From positions 1 to 64,000 of the forward strand of contig VRVR01000012.1 in the NCBI GenBank assembly GCA_009859145.1: a stretch of DNA of 64,000 nt, in the 5' to 3' direction. This DNA comes from Andalucia godoyi (Eukaryota; Discoba; Jakobea; Jakobida; Andaluciidae). Numbering within the stretch: position 1 is the first letter of the stretch; every line of letters starts with the position of its first letter. A program made the translations under genes and the position numbers. Shown here in pieces: positions 63,062 through 64,000 of this stretch. The notes beneath the pieces are model-generated. The model was not told the DNA's origin. It was given only the letters and a program-made list of their open reading frames with translations, and did no database searches.

Positions 63062-64000
63062 ATGTGGGGCGTGTTGGTTCGACGCGTCTCGCAGTTGGTG
63101 CGACATCTGCATCCGCCGGAACCTGACTCACGCAAGTTCTATGCAGGACGATGCATTGTCCCACAAAGGTATACAGTGTACGGAGTGTTCCTTTCCTCGG
63201 TGGGAAACACACATGGACTATCAATCGCCGCGCTCTCGAACGCGGAAGCCGTCGCCCGATTCAAGAACAGCGCTGCTCTCCGGACTGCGTTGCTCAGTTC
63301 CAACCATGATGCATGCGACTTTCCCATCTTCTTCACCGAGTTTCTGCGACAGCTTGACGAGAATGCTCTTCTCAAGTACCACGTTATCGGAAATGCGACA
63401 ATGGAAGAAGCAAGACACGGCACTGCGTGGTTGCAAGGCCAGACGATGCGTGACCCGAGCGGAGTAGTGCTGCTTTACTATTCTGGACACGGAAGGCTTT
63501 CCGACACGATGAACTTGGAATTGCGCTTTTCAGACGTGTCTGATTCGGCGATTTGTTTCAATGAACTGTTCGACACGGAATCCACGGCTACGTCCTCGCT
63601 CAGTCCCCCGCTGGTCATTCTCGATTGCTGTCACTCCGGAGCTGCCGTGGAGGATTGCCGTCGCCGAGGAATGATGTGCATGTGCTCTACTTCGGCGGAT
63701 GCAAGATCTGGTGGCTGGGTACTGGACGGAGTGGACTCGAACGGAATACTGACGAAGTTCCTCATGGACCCTGTCGGTTCGTACATCAAGGTTCGTTGGA
63801 ATGTGTTTCACGACTTTTCCGGCTCCATGTTCGATCCGTCGTCTTCCGTGGGAGTCCTGTACGGTCTTATTGTGCAGCACGTAACGGGTGTGTTGGACCG
63901 TGAACTGGATCGCAGAACACGAGGCGATCTGTTTTCTCTTCCTGCTGCGTTGCTCCGCCTGTGGATTCACTTTGCGCTTTTCTGCCGCCTTTCCAACAGC
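63062..64000 (+). CDS. Caspase/metacaspase-like peptidase (C14 fold), 3' end beyond the window
   Basis: An open frame from ATG 63062 runs 313 codons to the window edge. The caspase fold shows LLYYSGHGRLSD with catalytic His143 and LVILDCCHSGAAVEDC with catalytic Cys190, the spacing and flanking hydrophobic strands being those of C14 peptidases. VYGVFLSSVGNT (about 38-50) replaces the usual ALLIGIN first strand. Sequence similarity to true metacaspases is limited, so it could be a caspase-like protein of a different branch or a metacaspase-like regulator. The acidic P1-binding residues cannot be checked by eye. The first Met (63062) fits the family, and no upstream ATG is in frame nearby. Confidence 0.75.
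   Translation, partial: MWGVLVRRVSQLVRHLHPPEPDSRKFYAGRCIVPQRYTVYGVFLSSVGNTHGLSIAALSNAEAVARFKNSAALRTALLSSNHDACDFPIFFTEFLRQLDENALLKYHVIGNATMEEARHGTAWLQGQTMRDPSGVVLLYYSGHGRLSDTMNLELRFSDVSDSAICFNELFDTESTATSSLSPPLVILDCCHSGAAVEDCRRRGMMCMCSTSADARSGGWVLDGVDSNGILTKFLMDPVGSYIKVRWNVFHDFSGSMFDPSSSVGVLYGLIVQHVTGVLDRELDRRTRGDLFSLPAALLRLWIHFALFCRLSNS

Overview
This window is nuclear DNA of a unicellular eukaryote with a compact, intron-poor genome. The reasons are a cytosolic eukaryotic ribosomal protein (eS26), a spliceosomal branch-point protein, a KDEL receptor, a Qc-SNARE, Elongator, ING and MAK16 proteins, AATAAA-type signals after several genes, and almost every gene being one uninterrupted reading frame on either strand at about one gene per 1.7 kb. 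Only three introns are inferred, with GTATGT or GCATGC donors and CTAAC/CTAAT-like branch sites. TBCCD1 fits an organism with basal bodies, Brr6/Brl1 fits a closed or semi-closed nuclear envelope, and there is no plastid marker. A free-living heterotrophic flagellate fits; a jakobid-like lineage is only a guess.

Layout. 1-8.5 kb: the tail of an unknown gene, an unknown 466-residue protein, then a zinc-handling block (ZIP transporter and two tandem CobW/ZNG1 GTPases). A 163-bp direct repeat lies on each side of this stretch, and a probable spliced orphan gene lies just inside the second copy. 8.5-26.5 kb: mitochondrial GTP-type PEPCK, ELP4, SF1/BBP, a short MAD1, a giant arginine-pathway enzyme joining ArgD, ArgB, ArgC and ArgJ in one chain, a short vault-protein-like SPFH gene with a one-base frameshift, mitochondrial bL12, a VIT-family metal transporter, a coiled-coil protein and eS26. 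26.8-40 kb: ALG9, a saposin-like secreted protein, a CaMK1-like kinase, a MATE transporter, orphans, an EF-hand protein and Brr6/Brl1; the last two lie between inverted copies of a ~245-bp element. 40-64 kb: P5C dehydrogenase with a GC-AG intron, KDEL receptor, ING, a SAP-VMP1 fusion, MAK16, a syntaxin-6-like SNARE, a Pol X polymerase with BRCT, small orphans, a divergent ARF-like GTPase with a long basic tail, MTG1, TBCCD1, class III ADH and a caspase-like protein cut by the window end.

Functional links. Glutamate, arginine and proline metabolism are represented by the ArgDBCJ chain and P5CDH, with PEPCK for anaplerosis and gluconeogenesis. Metal homeostasis is represented by ZIP, two ZNG1 and VIT. 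The secretory and nuclear-envelope systems are represented by ALG9, KDELR, STX6, VMP1 and Brr6. No rRNA, tRNA, CRISPR or intact transposon was seen. Long homopurine/homopyrimidine tracts and microsatellites sit next to most start codons.
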